From the NCBI RefSeq assembly GCF_000426465.1, contig NZ_AUFK01000017.1, positions 62,001 to 126,000 of the forward strand: a stretch of 64,000 bases of DNA, in the 5' to 3' direction. Under the pieces are notes generated by a model, which was not told where the DNA came from, ran no database searches, and was given only the letters and a program-made list of their open reading frames with translations. Within the stretch, counting starts at the first letter, position 1. The number at the start of each line of letters is the position of its first letter. Source of the stretch: Epilithonimonas caeni DSM 17710 (GTDB lineage Bacteria > Bacteroidota > Bacteroidia > Flavobacteriales > Weeksellaceae). This document shows, one piece after another, positions 1-8,788 of this stretch. Both the position numbers and the translations under genes were made by a program.

Positions 1-1436
1 CTTGCGTCCGAAATTTTGTAGGGTTTGTAAGCTGTAGAATTATCTTTGTGGAAACCTACAATCACTTTTGAATGAGCAGGAATTGTATTGATTTCGTTAG
101 CTTTTTTTACAATGACAGTTGTTCCTGTATTGATCTGGGCGAGGAAAGTTTCATAAGCTGCTTCTTCTAAAGGAATGTAATAGTAAGTTTCTTTGCAATC
201 GAGAGGCAAAAGTCTTTTTTCGTCTTTGATCAATGTCAAAGCATTCGAGTACATTTTCTGAACCAAAGCAGAATGTGAGGCATTATTCAAATCATCGTTC
301 ACATTTTCCGGATTGATGTTATTGTATTGGTTTATGCCTAAATAATACTTGGTCAAAAGAATTTTTTTAACGCTCTCCTCTACTCTATCTTGGGAAATTT
401 CTCCGTTATCAATTGCTTTTTGAATCAACTTTTTCCCAGTCGAAACATCTTGTGAAAACAACATAATATCATTTCCCGCTTTGAAAGCCAATGCGTCTAA
501 TTCCCCAGCCTTGAATTTATTGGCAACAGCTCCCATATTCAGTGCATCTGTGATGATCAAACCTTTGTAACCAAGCTTTTCTTTTAAAAGACCTGTCACT
601 ATTTTTTTAGAAACCGAAGCCGGGATTCCCTTTTCGTTTTCCAAAGTCGGAACATAAAGATGCGCAACCATTACACCGCCAATGCCTTTATCCATCAATG
701 CCTTGAAAGGTGCTATTTCAGTTTTTTCCAAGCGTTCCAAGTTGTGAGAAACAACGGGCAAATCCAAATGCGAATCTGTAGAAGTGTCACCATGGCCCGG
801 AAAATGTTTAATAGCAGCCAAAATTTTATTATCCTGTAAACCGTTGGAATATGCCAAAGCAGAATTCACAACATTATTGACATCAGAACCAAAACTTCGG
901 TTTCCGATAATCGGATTATTTGGATTGGTATTGACATCCACAACCGGTGCAAAATCCCAATTGATTCCCATCCTTTTACAATCCTCGGCAATTTTTCCAG
1001 CCATCTCATAAACCAGATTTTTATCCCGAATTGCACCTAAGGTTATCGCCCAAGGAAATTTATGCGCTTTTGCAATTCTTTGAAATACCCCCCATTCTGC
1101 ATCCATTCCTATCATCAATGGTACTTTTGATTTTGACTGGAACTCATTTACCAGATTGATTTCTCTCGCCGCATCATCCTGCATCAGGATCAATCCCCCG
1201 ATTTTATCCTGTATTACAATATTTCTTACATAAGAAATATGAGCTTCATCCTTGTTGGTGTAAAGTGCTACAATGAACAACTGTCCCAACTTCTCATCCT
1301 GTGAAAGTGATCTATAAGTTTTATCGACCCAATCATTCGCTTTCTTAATATCCGAACTGGAAATATTTTTCGGCTGATACTGAGTGAAATAAAATTGGGA
1401 AATAAAAGTTATTATAAGAAGACTTAACTTTTTCAT
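1..1436 (-). CDS. NagZ-like beta-N-acetylglucosaminidase, GH3 (3' end outside window)
   Basis: The first roughly 478 residues of a secreted glycoside hydrolase family 3 protein are visible; the reading frame is still open at base 1. It begins MKKLSLLIITFISQFYFTQ, a Sec signal peptide. The diagnostic NagZ loop K-H-F-P-G-H-G-D-T-x-T-D-S-H is read at about 770-812 and the nucleophile strand L-I-I-T-D-A-L-N-M-G at about 540-560. Family knowledge: these enzymes remove GlcNAc from peptidoglycan fragments, and in Bacteroidetes they are often fused to a C-terminal serine-hydrolase domain, which would lie beyond the window edge. The start at 1436 is the only ATG ahead of the signal peptide. The gene is divergent from the lipoprotein at 1551. 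Confidence 0.88.
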   Translation of the reverse strand, partial: MKKLSLLIITFISQFYFTQYQPKNISSSDIKKANDWVDKTYRSLSQDEKLGQLFIVALYTNKDEAHISYVRNIVIQDKIGGLILMQDDAAREINLVNEFQSKSKVPLMIGMDAEWGVFQRIAKAHKFPWAITLGAIRDKNLVYEMAGKIAEDCKRMGINWDFAPVVDVNTNPNNPIIGNRSFGSDVNNVVNSALAYSNGLQDNKILAAIKHFPGHGDTSTDSHLDLPVVSHNLERLEKTEIAPFKALMDKGIGGVMVAHLYVPTLENEKGIPASVSKKIVTGLLKEKLGYKGLIITDALNMGAVANKFKAGELDALAFKAGNDIMLFSQDVSTGKKLIQKAIDNGEISQDRVEESVKKILLTKYYLGINQYNNINPENVNDDLNNASHSALVQKMYSNALTLIKDEKRLLPLDCKETYYYIPLEEAAYETFLAQINTGTTVIVKKANEINTIPAHSKVIVGFHKDNSTAYKPYKISDA

Positions 1437-1550
1437 ATTTTGAAAATCTAAAATTCAGAAAGTTTCCATAAAGATATTAATTCCACGGAAAAAAGCTATT
1501 TTTATGGTCTGTATTTTGTAATTAAATTTTAACGTAAATATTTAAAACCT

Positions 1551-2087
1551 ATGAAAAAATTATTTCCCTTTGTAATTGCAGCTATTTTTAGCTTTTTACT
1601 AATAAGTTGTGACCGTACAGAATATGTTGACAACTCTACTCCGGCAGATTATCCAGCCGTTTATGACCTTACAAATGTTAACTTTTCATATGATTCTAAT
1701 TCTGGACTAGGAACAATTTCGAGAGAATTTGCAAATGCAATGTATGACTCAGATATTGTCCTAATCTATAGAAGAGTTGGTACCAGTAGTAATGCTCCTG
1801 TATGGCAACCATTACCGCAAACAATATATAATATTGAAGTAGGCACAGAAACTAACCATGAATTGGATTATACATTTGATTTCACAAAATATGATTTTGC
1901 TATCTATGCAAGTGGAACGTTCAATTTAACTTTGAGACCAGAATTTATTAACAACCAAACTTTCAGAGTTGTTTTAGTTCCTGCTGTTATGGGGAAAAAT
2001 GCCAATGCTGGGGATTTATCAAAAATGTCTTACGAAGAGGTTATCAAAAAATATAATATTGATGACAGCAAAATTGGAACATTATAA
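1551..2087 (+). CDS. Uncharacterised lipoprotein, 178 aa
   Basis: The N-terminus MKKLFPFVIAAIFSFLLISC is a lipoprotein signal with Cys20 as the lipidation site, so the mature protein is anchored to a membrane. The remainder is rich in Asn, Tyr and Thr with alternating hydrophobic residues, suggesting a beta-sandwich. The C-terminus contains K-M-S-Y-E-E-V-I-K-K-Y. I do not recognise a family. It is a single-gene unit, divergent from the NagZ-like gene and closed by the hairpin at 2114-2139. Confidence 0.75.
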   Translation: MKKLFPFVIAAIFSFLLISCDRTEYVDNSTPADYPAVYDLTNVNFSYDSNSGLGTISREFANAMYDSDIVLIYRRVGTSSNAPVWQPLPQTIYNIEVGTETNHELDYTFDFTKYDFAIYASGTFNLTLRPEFINNQTFRVVLVPAVMGKNANAGDLSKMSYEEVIKKYNIDDSKIGTL

Positions 2088-2113
2088 TCCAAACATTCAC
2101 AAATAAAAAAATT

Positions 2114-2139
2114 AAAACCACGAATATGTGGTTTTTTTT
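2114..2139 (+). terminator. Rho-independent terminator of the 1551 lipoprotein gene
   Basis: The 8-bp stem AAAACCAC/GTGGTTTT (2114-2121 with 2128-2135) has a 6-base loop and runs into a T tract. Confidence 0.8.
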
Positions 2140-2227
2140 ATAACTAAAAATAAATAATACTAAATTAGTATGAATTGAGATTTTTATTATTAAATTTGTT
2201 TTCCATTAATCATAAAATACTAAAAAT

Positions 2228-2863
2228 ATGTCTATTAAACTTGGTGACACCGCTCCGGATTTTGACGCAGAAAGCAGTTTAGGAAATCTTAATTTTTACG
2301 AATATCTTGGAGATTCTTGGGGAATACTATTTTCCCATCCCGCAGATTATACTCCAGTTTGCACAACTGAGCTTGGGAAAACTTCTGAACTGAAGCCAGA
2401 ATTCGATAAAAGAAATACAAAAGTCTTGGCTTTGAGTGTTGATGGAATCGATAATCATAAAGGTTGGATCTCCGACATCAACGAAACTCAAAATACAGAA
2501 GTCGAATTCCCTATCATTGCCGATCAGGACAAGAAAGTTTCCGAATTATACGATTTCATCCATCCGAATGCAAGTGCAACTTTGACAGTAAGGTCTTTGC
2601 TGATCATCGACCCAAACAAGAAAGTAAGATTGATCATCACCTATCCTGCCTCGACGGGAAGGAATTTCACAGAAATCCTGAGAGTTCTGGATTCTTTACA
2701 ATTGGTCGATGGTTATGGTGTGGCAACACCTGTTGATTGGAAAGACGGTGAAGATGTGATCATTCCGCCAGCTGTTTCGCAGGAAGATGCTGAGAAAAAA
2801 TTTACGAAAGGTGTAAAAGTTATCAAACCATATTTGAGATATACGCCGCAACCTAATAAGTAA
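2228..2863 (+). CDS. Peroxiredoxin, 1-Cys (Prx6-type)
   Basis: A 211-residue thiol peroxidase that would reduce H2O2 and organic peroxides in the cytoplasm. The active-site segment H-P-A-D-Y-T-P-V-C-T-T-E holds Cys45, which is the only cysteine in the protein, so this is a true 1-Cys enzyme with no resolving Cys and must be recycled by an external thiol. The C-terminal extension (about residues 160-211, with V-D-W-K-D-G-E-D-V-I-I-P-P) is typical of the Prx6 group. A bacillithiol gene lies in this window (56240-56962), so bacillithiol could be the reductant (inference). A -7 box TAAATTTG is at 2191-2198. Single-gene unit with its own terminator. Confidence 0.93.
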   Translation: MSIKLGDTAPDFDAESSLGNLNFYEYLGDSWGILFSHPADYTPVCTTELGKTSELKPEFDKRNTKVLALSVDGIDNHKGWISDINETQNTEVEFPIIADQDKKVSELYDFIHPNASATLTVRSLLIIDPNKKVRLIITYPASTGRNFTEILRVLDSLQLVDGYGVATPVDWKDGEDVIIPPAVSQEDAEKKFTKGVKVIKPYLRYTPQPNK

Positions 2864-2890
2864 GGTCAAATTTTTCTAATTCCTAATTAA

Positions 2891-2918
2891 AAAAGCTCCA
2901 GAATTTGGAGCTTTTATT
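2891..2918. terminator. Bidirectional terminator between convergent genes
   Basis: The 10-bp perfect stem AAAAGCTCCA/TGGAGCTTTT (2891-2900 with 2906-2915) has T or A runs on both sides, so it can serve the peroxiredoxin gene and the opposing gene ending at 2939. Confidence 0.8.
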
Positions 2919-2938
2919 ATATTAGATATTACATCGAA

Positions 2939-3688
2939 TTAATTTGCGGAGAAAACTTCTTTAGTAAAATTACCATTGCTTTTAGGAATCTCGATGATAA
3001 TATTTCCATTTTCGTAATAACCGATCGTTGATTCTCCGGAAGCCAGTTTCACTCGGAAAACATCCGTCTTATTGGTTGATTTGAAAGTTGCATAAGGAAC
3101 AGAACTATTTCCATCTACCAAGATGAATTGACTATCATCAATTTGAATTTTTTGTAAACTCAAATTTCCATTTTTGAATCTTTGTGCAATTGGAGTCTGA
3201 GTTGTTTTAACATCATCATTTCTTTTGACTTCTTCCGTGGCCTTGGATTCAGCAAGCTTTTCTATTTCAGGACTAGGGTTAGAAACAGGGACTTTAACCA
3301 ATCCTTGTTTCAGAGCATCCTGATATCCTGGTTCAAATTCTTTGATCATGCTACTCGATTTTTCGGAATAGATCACCTTGCTATTGCAATCCTTGAACTG
3401 AAGAATGATCTTGTTTCTAAACATGCTTTTATCATCCAGAATATCGGCAATCAGAATTTTGCAAGGATTTGTCAATGCATCTTGCGGCCATTGGCTTTTT
3501 GTCTCGGAAAGCACGACATATTTTTTTGATTTCAACGATCTTTCTAAAAATTTGCCAAGACCATATGACCTGTTCTCTTTAAAGTCATTGAATTCTGCTG
3601 GAATTAAAATATACTTATAATCAGAAAGATTCTGAGCTTTGATCAGAACAAGTAAAAAAACAGATAAAAAAATTGAGAGCTTTTTCAT
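2939..3688 (-). CDS. Uncharacterised secreted protein, 249 aa
   Basis: Starts with a signal peptide (MKKLSIFLSVFLLVLIKAQ), so it is probably periplasmic or outer-membrane associated. Residues about 20-115 (Y-K-Y-I-L-I-P ... L-I-A-D-I-L-D-D) read like an alternating alpha/beta domain, followed by a Lys/Glu-rich linker at about 135-165 and a C-terminal beta-rich part ending in F-S-A-N. No family is recognised. It follows the PorV2-like gene by 21 bases in the same direction, so the two are probably co-transcribed, which hints at an envelope or secretion-related role (inference only). Confidence 0.7.
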   Translation of the reverse strand: MKKLSIFLSVFLLVLIKAQNLSDYKYILIPAEFNDFKENRSYGLGKFLERSLKSKKYVVLSETKSQWPQDALTNPCKILIADILDDKSMFRNKIILQFKDCNSKVIYSEKSSSMIKEFEPGYQDALKQGLVKVPVSNPSPEIEKLAESKATEEVKRNDDVKTTQTPIAQRFKNGNLSLQKIQIDDSQFILVDGNSSVPYATFKSTNKTDVFRVKLASGESTIGYYENGNIIIEIPKSNGNFTKEVFSAN

Positions 3689-3709
3689 TGGTGAAAGTTA
3701 GTTATTTTT

Positions 3710-4792
3710 TTAATTTCTAAAACCGTGTATATCCAATTTCAGAGAAAAGAAGTTGGAGTAAAAATTAGAACCACCAATTCCAGAGTTGGTTATCGCATAA
3801 TCCAGGGTCAAGCCTTTATATTTGATTCCAATACCTGCACTTGGCTGGAAAGAGACTTTTCTTTTCAAATCCTCAATATCCGAAAGCGTTTGAAATCTGT
3901 TGAATCCCAATCTAACAAAGATCATATCTTGGAAGATCAGCTCCCCACCAACATAAGGTGTTATACTTGCGAAATCTGTGGAAATAAGAGCTGCCGTCTT
4001 CGCAAAATCGATGTTCAATCCAGCTTCTGGTAAAAGTTTCAGATCTCTATTGAATTCATATGTACGGCTCACACCAAGATTTAATTTTGGCATCGTTATC
4101 TCCATTTTGTCTGTGGGAGCAGGGTTGAACTCCTCACCATTTACTACGGCAGATAATTCTTTCTGATTGATTGTCCAAAAATTGACAGTTGTTGTAGCAT
4201 CTCTTAACATAAAGCCAAGATTCCAATCCGTGTCTGTATGATAAATTGCTCCCAGATCAAATCCAAAACCATAACCACTCGCAAATTTTCCTACATTACG
4301 GTAAACCACTTTTGCAGTAGCCCCTACATCTAATCTGTGATTCCCATTGGGATGAAAGGCATACGAGAGCAAAGCCGCATAATCTGAAGTAGAGAAAGAG
4401 CTGATCTTATCATAATCGATATTCCCCTCGGAATCAATTAACTGAGTGGTATTAAGAATATTATCGATACCTAATCTAACTAATGAAATTGCAAAAACGC
4501 CGTTCTCATTATCCAAAGGTTTGGCATAAGCGATATAATCGTATTTGGCTATTGACTCGAAATATTCTGCGTGCATTGCAGCAGCTTGCCAATCCCTGTC
4601 TATCTGTAAAAGTCCGGCGGGATTCCACATTGGGGAATAAACATCGTCCTGATTTGAGACAACGGCTCCTCCCATTGCCAATCCTCTTGCACCGGCACCG
4701 ATATTCAGGAATTCATTAGAATATTTCCTGATGATCTGGGCATCAAGAATTTGACAAAAAATAACCAGTAAAAAAAATAAAATTCTTTTCAT
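3710..4792 (-). CDS. PorV2-like outer-membrane beta-barrel protein (PorV/PorQ family)
   Basis: The signal peptide MKRILFFLLVIFCQILDAQ is followed by the family hallmark N-I-G-A-G-A-R-G-L-A-M-G-G-A and N-P-A-G-L near the N-terminus, then amphipathic beta strands to a C-terminal aromatic strand. This matches the PorV/PorQ (FadL-like) group of type IX secretion proteins, specifically the form usually named PorV2. PorV-family barrels bind T9SS cargo or deliver it to the attachment complex; the role of PorV2 itself is poorly known. An upstream Met at 4825 also exists, but 4792 places the signal peptide at the start. It sits between the DMT exporter (10-base gap) and a secreted protein. Confidence 0.8.
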   Translation of the reverse strand: MKRILFFLLVIFCQILDAQIIRKYSNEFLNIGAGARGLAMGGAVVSNQDDVYSPMWNPAGLLQIDRDWQAAAMHAEYFESIAKYDYIAYAKPLDNENGVFAISLVRLGIDNILNTTQLIDSEGNIDYDKISSFSTSDYAALLSYAFHPNGNHRLDVGATAKVVYRNVGKFASGYGFGFDLGAIYHTDTDWNLGFMLRDATTTVNFWTINQKELSAVVNGEEFNPAPTDKMEITMPKLNLGVSRTYEFNRDLKLLPEAGLNIDFAKTAALISTDFASITPYVGGELIFQDMIFVRLGFNRFQTLSDIEDLKRKVSFQPSAGIGIKYKGLTLDYAITNSGIGGSNFYSNFFSLKLDIHGFRN

Positions 4793-4802
4793 CAAAAACT
4801 GT

Positions 4803-5702
4803 TTACAGATGGTTTGGTTCTGCAATTACATCATCTTTTTTCCGTTTCGATTTTATAATTCCATTGATAACGATTGCTAGTATCATTACCAAAGAAGCGA
4901 TATAAAAAACAGGACTCATATGTTCTGAAGCTCCAAAGATAAAAAAAGCCAGAATAATCCCATAGACAGGTTCCAGATTTACCGTCAAGATCAATGTAAA
5001 AGGGGAAATAAACTTCATTAATTTCACACTCTCAAACATTGGATAAGCCGTAAAAACAGAAGCCAACAATATTATTAACGCAATATCGGTATAACTTATT
5101 TCGCTGACGGAAGAAATTTGTCCCGTAAAAAGGAAATATAAACTAATGACCAGCCATCCGCCGGCAATCTCATAGAATATTATATTTCCGGAACTTGTTT
5201 TTCCAAAAATCTTCCCATTGAAAACCGAAAATATTGTTCCGAAAAGTGCGCACAGAATCCCATAGAAAATCCCTTCTTTATACTTAAGTTCCGCATTAAA
5301 GATCAAAGAGATACAAACAACTATAATGAGTCCAATGACAACTTCTACCCAATCCGGTCTTCTTTTAAAAACCAGAGGTTCTATCAATGATGCAAACAAT
5401 GTAGACAATGAAAGGCAGGATAATGCAATAGAAACATTGGAAACTTTGATAGATTGGAAAAAGAACAGCCAGTGGAAGGCCATCACACTTCCTATTCCTA
5501 TTAGTTTAAACAATAATACCTTTGCTATCTTTACGCTTTCTTTCTTGATAATTCTGATATACAAGTACAGAAAAACTGCTGCGAATGACATTCTGTAGAA
5601 GACAAGAACATTGGCTTCTGTGGAAATCAGTTTTCCCAAAATAGCAGTAAAACCCCATAAAAAAACGATAAAATGCAACCTCAGCAAATAGGAATTCTTC
5701 AT
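4803..5702 (-). CDS. EamA/DMT-family inner-membrane transporter
   Basis: About ten hydrophobic segments arranged as two EamA repeats, with W-G-F-T-A-I-L-G-K in helix 1 and the second repeat starting near F-Y-G-I-L-C-A-L-F-G-T. Proteins of this drug/metabolite transporter family export small metabolites or amino acids; the substrate cannot be told from sequence. I chose the Met at 5702 (MKNSYLLRLHF), which places helix 1 right after the start; an in-frame Met at 5732 is the alternative. A TAACTTTG -7 box lies on the minus strand at 5773-5780. Likely first gene of an operon with the PorV2-like gene. Confidence 0.85.
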   Translation of the reverse strand: MKNSYLLRLHFIVFLWGFTAILGKLISTEANVLVFYRMSFAAVFLYLYIRIIKKESVKIAKVLLFKLIGIGSVMAFHWLFFFQSIKVSNVSIALSCLSLSTLFASLIEPLVFKRRPDWVEVVIGLIIVVCISLIFNAELKYKEGIFYGILCALFGTIFSVFNGKIFGKTSSGNIIFYEIAGGWLVISLYFLFTGQISSVSEISYTDIALIILLASVFTAYPMFESVKLMKFISPFTLILTVNLEPVYGIILAFFIFGASEHMSPVFYIASLVMILAIVINGIIKSKRKKDDVIAEPNHL

Positions 5703-5796
5703 TAATACGATATTGATCTTTTCAGTTTGCAAACTTAGGATAAAAAATACTGATTAAAATAAGTAGATAGAACAAAGTTATCTGAATATTTAGCAT

Positions 5797-5831
5797 CAAA
5801 AAATCCGTACAAACATTTATACGGATCTTTT
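5797..5831 (-). terminator. Orphan terminator-like hairpin in a divergent promoter region
   Basis: ATCCGTA (5803-5809) pairs with TACGGAT (5820-5826), flanked by A and T runs; the better T run (six T) is on the minus strand. No gene ends here: the DMT gene starts downstream of it and the carboxylase gene starts on the other side. It may end a small minus-strand RNA or act as a leader attenuator. Confidence 0.5.
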
Positions 5832-5990
5832 AATAATAACTTATTAAAAATAAACATAAACTAACTAAAATTCATTTCATTTTGATTACTAACGTAGAAA
5901 AGTAAAAAATATTATGTTAAGTTTATCTTCTGATACAATTGCTTTGTCATTATCTAAAAAATTTTATCTTTAACGCCAAAGAAAAACCTT

Positions 5991-7619
5991 ATGGATCTAG
6001 AGTTCAACAAAAGAGAAGATATTAACAAGCTAAAATTTTCTGACATTAAAAAAAACCTGGCAAAAATCAAATTGGGAGGTGGGGAAAAAGCACTCCAAAA
6101 ACAACGAGACCAAGGAAAAATGACCGCCAGAGAAAGATTGGAATATCTTTTCGATAAAAATTCTGAGTCCATAGAAATCGGCGCATTTGCAGGTTACGAA
6201 ATGTATGAGGAGCAAGGCGGCTGCCCCGCAGGCGGTGTTGTTGTAAAAATAGGATACATTTCTGGAAGACAATGTATTGTAGTGGCGAATGACGCTACAG
6301 TAAAAGCTGGAGCCTGGTTCCCTATTACAGGAAAGAAAAACCTTAGGGCTCAGGAAATAGCCATGGAAAATCGTCTGCCAATCATCTATTTGGTAGATTC
6401 TGCCGGTGTTTTCTTACCAATGCAAGACGAGATCTTCCCGGACAAGGAAATGTTCGGAAGAATCTTTAGAAATAATGCCAAGATGAGTGCAGCAGGAATA
6501 GTTCAGATCTCGGCCATTATGGGAAGCTGTGTTGCCGGCGGCGCTTATCTCCCGATCATGAGTGATGAAGCGATGATCGTAGACAAAACAGGAAGTATCT
6601 TTCTCGCAGGAAGTTATCTTGTAAAAGCTGCGATTGGTGAAAATATTGACAATGAAACTCTCGGAGGAGCCACAACACATTGTGAGATATCCGGTGTTAC
6701 AGATTATAAGGCTAAAGATGACAAGGATGCTTTGGACAGGATAAAAAATATCATGAAATCTATCGGGGATTTTGATAAAGCTGGATTTGACAGGATAGAA
6801 AGTTTTCCACCGAGAGAGAATCCTGAAAATATTTTTGGAATAATGCCAATAGCAAGATCAGAACAATATGACACTTTTGATATCATAAAATGTCTTGTCG
6901 ATAATTCTGAATACGAAGAATACAAACCAGATTACGGGAAAAGCATTATTTGTGCCACAGCAAGAATCGATGGGTGGAGCGTTGGAATAGTTGCCAACCA
7001 AAGAAAAATGGTAAAAAGCGGTAAAGGCGAGATGCAGTTCGGTGGTGTTATATATTCCGATTCAGCTGACAAAGCGACACGTTTCATTGCCAATTGTAAT
7101 CAGAGAAAGATCCCTTTGGTTTTCCTTCAGGATGTTACCGGCTTTATGGTCGGTTCCAAATCCGAACATGGCGGGATCATCAAAGATGGTGCAAAAATGG
7201 TGAATGCCGTTTCTAATTCCGTAGTCCCAAAATTCACTGTCATCACAGGAAATTCTTACGGAGCGGGGAATTATGCCATGTGCGGAAAAGCTTATGACCC
7301 GAGATTGATTGTCGCCTGGCCTTGGGCAGAGCTCGCTGTAATGGGCGGTTCACAAGCGGGGAAAGTTCTTCTCCAAATCCAGGAATCCACCCTTAAAAAA
7401 CAAGGCAAAGAAATATCAGAACAAGAAAGAAAAGAAATCCTTGATAAAATCTTGACAGATTATAACAAGCAAACCCAACCTACTTACGCCGCGGCAAGGC
7501 TTTGGACAGACGCGATCATCAATCCTGTGGATACAAGAAAATGGATCAGCATGGGAATAGAAGCGGCCAATCATTCTCCAATTACAGAAAAATTCAACAT
7601 GGGGGTTATTCAGGTATGA
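5991..7619 (+). CDS. Acyl-CoA carboxylase beta subunit (carboxyltransferase)
   Basis: A 542-residue biotin-dependent carboxyltransferase of the methylcrotonyl-/propionyl-CoA carboxylase type. It transfers CO2 from biotin to an acyl-CoA and needs a biotin-carrying alpha subunit encoded elsewhere. Two crotonase-like halves are present: the N-terminal half with G-K-M-T-A-R-E-R-L and S-A-G-V-F-L-P, and the C-terminal half with F-L-Q-D-V-T-G-F-M-V-G and G-N-S-Y-G-A-G-N-Y-A-M-C-G. The S-A-G-V-F-L-P stretch and overall length fit methylcrotonyl-CoA carboxylase (leucine degradation) best, but substrate choice is not proven. A secreted-protein gene follows after 36 bases. Confidence 0.9.
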   Translation: MDLEFNKREDINKLKFSDIKKNLAKIKLGGGEKALQKQRDQGKMTARERLEYLFDKNSESIEIGAFAGYEMYEEQGGCPAGGVVVKIGYISGRQCIVVANDATVKAGAWFPITGKKNLRAQEIAMENRLPIIYLVDSAGVFLPMQDEIFPDKEMFGRIFRNNAKMSAAGIVQISAIMGSCVAGGAYLPIMSDEAMIVDKTGSIFLAGSYLVKAAIGENIDNETLGGATTHCEISGVTDYKAKDDKDALDRIKNIMKSIGDFDKAGFDRIESFPPRENPENIFGIMPIARSEQYDTFDIIKCLVDNSEYEEYKPDYGKSIICATARIDGWSVGIVANQRKMVKSGKGEMQFGGVIYSDSADKATRFIANCNQRKIPLVFLQDVTGFMVGSKSEHGGIIKDGAKMVNAVSNSVVPKFTVITGNSYGAGNYAMCGKAYDPRLIVAWPWAELAVMGGSQAGKVLLQIQESTLKKQGKEISEQERKEILDKILTDYNKQTQPTYAAARLWTDAIINPVDTRKWISMGIEAANHSPITEKFNMGVIQV

Positions 7620-7655
7620 TTTTTGCACTCGAAGGAGGAATTTAAAAACACAAAC

Positions 7656-8372
7656 ATGAAAAAATATTTATTTGTGGTTGCCGGACTATCGGCAATCAAT
7701 TCCTCTTATGCACAATGTTCCATTTCCGGAAGTAATATTTTAAAATTAAATGAAACAAATTCTTTTACCGTAGACACAAAAGCTCAATGTGAGGAATGCT
7801 ATCTATGGAAATCATCAAACGACAAAATTGTAACTTTTGAAGGTAGCAACAAACTCAATAAAGTAAGCCTGATTCCTAAAGATGTCGGCAAAAACAATAT
7901 CAGTGTATCTATATTGACAGACAAAGGACTTTTTGAATGCGAAAAAACAGTTGAAGTTGTCGAAACAAAACAAGCTGTGGCGCAAAACAACTGTGGAATC
8001 AGCATCGATGATTTCAAAGAAGTGAAAGTGAGTGAGTCTATCATTTCTTTTTTCCCAAATGAAAATAAAGCTTCCGATCATCTTTACAAATGGACGGTTA
8101 CTTACGCCAACGGTGAGATTCAGGAATCGGCAGAGAAAATCCCTCAATTTTTCTTTTGCGAGATCAATTATATAACATTGGTAAAGCTTAAAATAACATC
8201 CAAGAGCCCTATCTGCTCACTTACCGTCTCTAAAAAATATGATCAGAATTTTTGGAAACCCTCCTCGAACACAAAAACAACCAACATAGAACAAAAGGTC
8301 TATTCACAAGGAAGCTACCAGGAATATGTAAAATCTGATGACAACAAAATAAAAACCAGCATCGATCAATAG
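7656..8372 (+). CDS. Uncharacterised secreted protein with Ig-like repeats
   Basis: The start at 7656 gives the signal peptide MKKYLFVVAGLSAINSSYAQ; an upstream non-ATG start at 7623 would hide it. The mature part looks like two Ig/PKD-like beta domains (about residues 22-115, with the pattern C-S-I-S-G ... V-S-I-L-T-D-K-G, and about 120-200, with L-Y-K-W-T-V-T-Y-A-N-G), each with paired cysteines. A purine-rich AGGAGG at 7633-7638 is unusually Shine-Dalgarno-like for this organism but lies 17 bases before the ATG. No enzymatic motif is seen. Confidence 0.7.
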   Translation: MKKYLFVVAGLSAINSSYAQCSISGSNILKLNETNSFTVDTKAQCEECYLWKSSNDKIVTFEGSNKLNKVSLIPKDVGKNNISVSILTDKGLFECEKTVEVVETKQAVAQNNCGISIDDFKEVKVSESIISFFPNENKASDHLYKWTVTYANGEIQESAEKIPQFFFCEINYITLVKLKITSKSPICSLTVSKKYDQNFWKPSSNTKTTNIEQKVYSQGSYQEYVKSDDNKIKTSIDQ

Positions 8373-8398
8373 CCAATCGTACCAATTGATTTTTTACC

Positions 8399-8426
8399 AA
8401 AACTTCCCATTGTGGAAGTTTTTTTG
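8399..8426 (+). terminator. Rho-independent terminator after the 7656 gene
   Basis: AAAACTTCC (8399-8407) pairs with GGAAGTTTT (8414-8422), followed by further T residues. Confidence 0.78.
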
Positions 8427-8448
8427 ATTCTAACGAATAGATTATTTT

Positions 8449-8517
8449 AATAAAATTAAAATAATATTTAACTTTGTTAAAATAATTATTACATTTGTAA
8501 AATAAAATTAAAATAAA
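8449..8517 (+). promoter_or_regulatory. Promoter/operator region of the DUF2089 gene
   Basis: Two Bacteroidetes-type -7 boxes are present: TAACTTTG at 8469-8476 and TACATTTG at 8490-8497. The motif TTAAAATAA occurs three times, at about 8456, 8477 and 8508, spaced 21 and 31 bases (close to 2 and 3 helical turns). A perfect 16-bp direct repeat AATAAAATTAAAATAA occupies 8449-8464 and 8501-8516, the second copy reaching the start codon. An operator is inferred. Confidence 0.45.
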
Positions 8518-8783
8518 TGAAACTCCCTATCATATGTCCAAGCTGCGACCATACTCTGAATGTGAGTCAGATGACCTGCCCATCTTGTGCAACTCAGGTA
8601 AATGGTGATTATGAACTTCCGGTTCTTTTGAAACTGAGCAGAGACGACCAAGAGTTTGTCCTCAACTTTTTTCTGTCCAGCGGGAGTATCAAAGAAATGG
8701 CAAAGCAGGCCGAACTCTCTTATCCAACCATGAGAAACAAAATGGATGACCTCATCGAGAAAGTGAAAAAACTACAAAACTGA
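8517..8783 (+). CDS. DUF2089-family small zinc-ribbon/HTH protein
   Basis: An 88-residue protein with an N-terminal zinc ribbon (Cys7-x2-Cys10 and Cys21-x2-Cys24) followed by a helix-turn-helix-like segment (about residues 40-80, with L-S-R-D-D-Q-E-F-V and G-S-I-K-E-M-A-K-Q-A-E-L-S-Y-P-T-M-R-N-K). This matches DUF2089, predicted to be a small DNA-binding regulator. It is followed 5 bases later by a membrane protein gene, and such regulator plus membrane-protein pairs are common. Phased repeats over its own promoter suggest autoregulation (inference). Confidence 0.85.
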   Translation: MKLPIICPSCDHTLNVSQMTCPSCATQVNGDYELPVLLKLSRDDQEFVLNFFLSSGSIKEMAKQAELSYPTMRNKMDDLIEKVKKLQN

Positions 8784-8788
8784 AAACT

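Noticed and set aside
5703-5990. Riboswitch upstream of the DMT transporter
   Set aside because: Only a simple hairpin is visible; no conserved aptamer core was recognised, and it lies upstream of the likely promoter box.
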